Positions 63,363 through 64,000 of a stretch of 64,000 nucleotides of DNA are shown here, piece by piece (the first letter of the stretch is position 1; every line of letters begins with the position of its first letter). Made by a program: the position numbers and the translations under genes. The notes under the pieces are model-generated. The model saw only the letters and a list, made by a program, of their open reading frames with translations, did not search any database and was not told the DNA's origin. This stretch comes from Kuschelorhynchus macadamiae (Eukaryota; Arthropoda; Insecta; Coleoptera; Curculionidae): the NCBI GenBank assembly GCA_030620095.1, contig JAUTXW010000214.1, positions 1,616,001 through 1,680,000 on the forward strand. The letters are read 5' to 3'.

Positions 63363-64000
63363 GCAAGAAAAATAATTTCTTAATTGGTACAGGATATATA
63401 TTATAACTAAAGTCTATAAGGCGTCTAAATAGGTCTTAGAAAAAATTTGCAGGGTGGTAATTTTTCCAGGTGGCGACTCATGTAACTGTCCCGATTCATT
63501 TACTGGGCATTTTTACAACAAAATCAAATTCTTCATTATGTTCTGTAACTCTTCGGGATCCTAATTGTTTAGCTATTGTGTACCGTTTAAAAATTATTTA
63601 GAAGAATATCAATTATGAATAACTAATTTGAAAGTCCCAATACACGTATTATTTTGGCTTAATAACTTTTAAAGATGTAAAAGTGAAGACAATGTAAGAA
63701 AGTAAAGCATTACAGATCAGAATAAGAAATATGACTTTCTTATAAAAGTAGCCAGTGACATGGTAGTTAAAAGTTCGGGAGGTTTAAAGAGGCTTAGTAC
63801 CAAGTTTGGAGATTCATTATTATTATTTTGTATTACTATTGAAAAATAAAATATTAAAAAAATAGAACCTACTTCAAAGAAAAAATAGTAAAAAGTAATA
63901 AATAATATTTTATTTGTTACTTAAATATAGACATTTTGAAGTCGACGCCTAAACAGTTTCACCCAACACAAATATAGTTGTTGGTGTATTTTATATTACA
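63363..64000. other. No gene seen
   Basis: AT-rich sequence to the end of the window. Nothing supported. Confidence 0.4.

Noticed and set aside
1..64000. CRISPR arrays, bacterial operons, tRNA or rRNA genes
   Set aside because: None seen. The sequence is eukaryotic, the regular repeats are microsatellites, and no tRNA A/B-box cloverleaf or rRNA segment was recognised by eye.

Overview
The window is AT-rich genomic DNA from an insect or other arthropod. The evidence is the set of transposon families present (mariner-like, hAT, Crypton, R1-, R2- and Penelope-type retroelements, a Maverick/Polinton), TATA boxes followed about 30 bases later by TCAGT-type initiators, and a U4 snRNA fragment carrying compensatory base changes. 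I see no intact single-copy host gene. Nearly everything recognisable is mobile DNA, much of it nested.

Left flank (1-18,890): decayed elements. They are a mariner-like transposase end, two tandem copies of the C-terminal part of an R2-type retrotransposon, a complete but decayed hAT element with 7-of-8 target duplications (5025-7373), a Crypton-type tyrosine recombinase, further transposase scraps, two (TA)n tracts, and a 4.3 kb field of related repeats (12.7-17.0 kb) split by a truncated LINE.

Centre (18,894-43,321): a Maverick/Polinton (adintovirus-like) element lies at 20,158-42,989. It has 426-bp terminal inverted repeats that are about 99% identical and a perfect 6-bp target duplication (CTTGTA). 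It sits inside the coding sequence of a repeated, function-unknown insect gene family, and the reading frame resumes exactly on the far side. The element carries a retroviral-type integrase, a packaging ATPase, a PLA2-domain protein, a small basic protein, a pX/pVI-like hydrophobic protein, an adenain-like protease, a minor (penton) capsid protein, a major capsid protein, a nucleotidyltransferase, a protein-primed DNA polymerase B and several small proteins. The morphogenesis genes are intact; the polymerase has one frameshift. Two paralogous proteins of a DIQGF family flank the morphogenesis block.

Inside the Polinton an R1-like non-LTR retrotransposon (31,382-36,693; 14-bp target duplication) has split one more gene. 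Its first 56 recognisable bases match the 5' domain of spliceosomal U4 snRNA, beginning at U4 nucleotide 1, which suggests reverse-transcriptase template switching onto U4. This is the most unusual feature of the window.

Right flank (43,322-64,000): a LINE fragment, a reverse-oriented copy of the 12.7-17.0 kb repeat family, a nearly intact hAT element with a spliced transposase gene and one stop codon (48,088-52,410), a mariner-like element with long inverted repeats whose first catalytic Asp is Asn (54,241-56,018), a MITE, a split transposase remnant, and a Penelope-like element with inverted terminal segments (62.0-63.4 kb).

Proposed order of events (inference): the gene family copy came first, then the Polinton inserted, then the U4-tailed R1-like element inserted into the Polinton.
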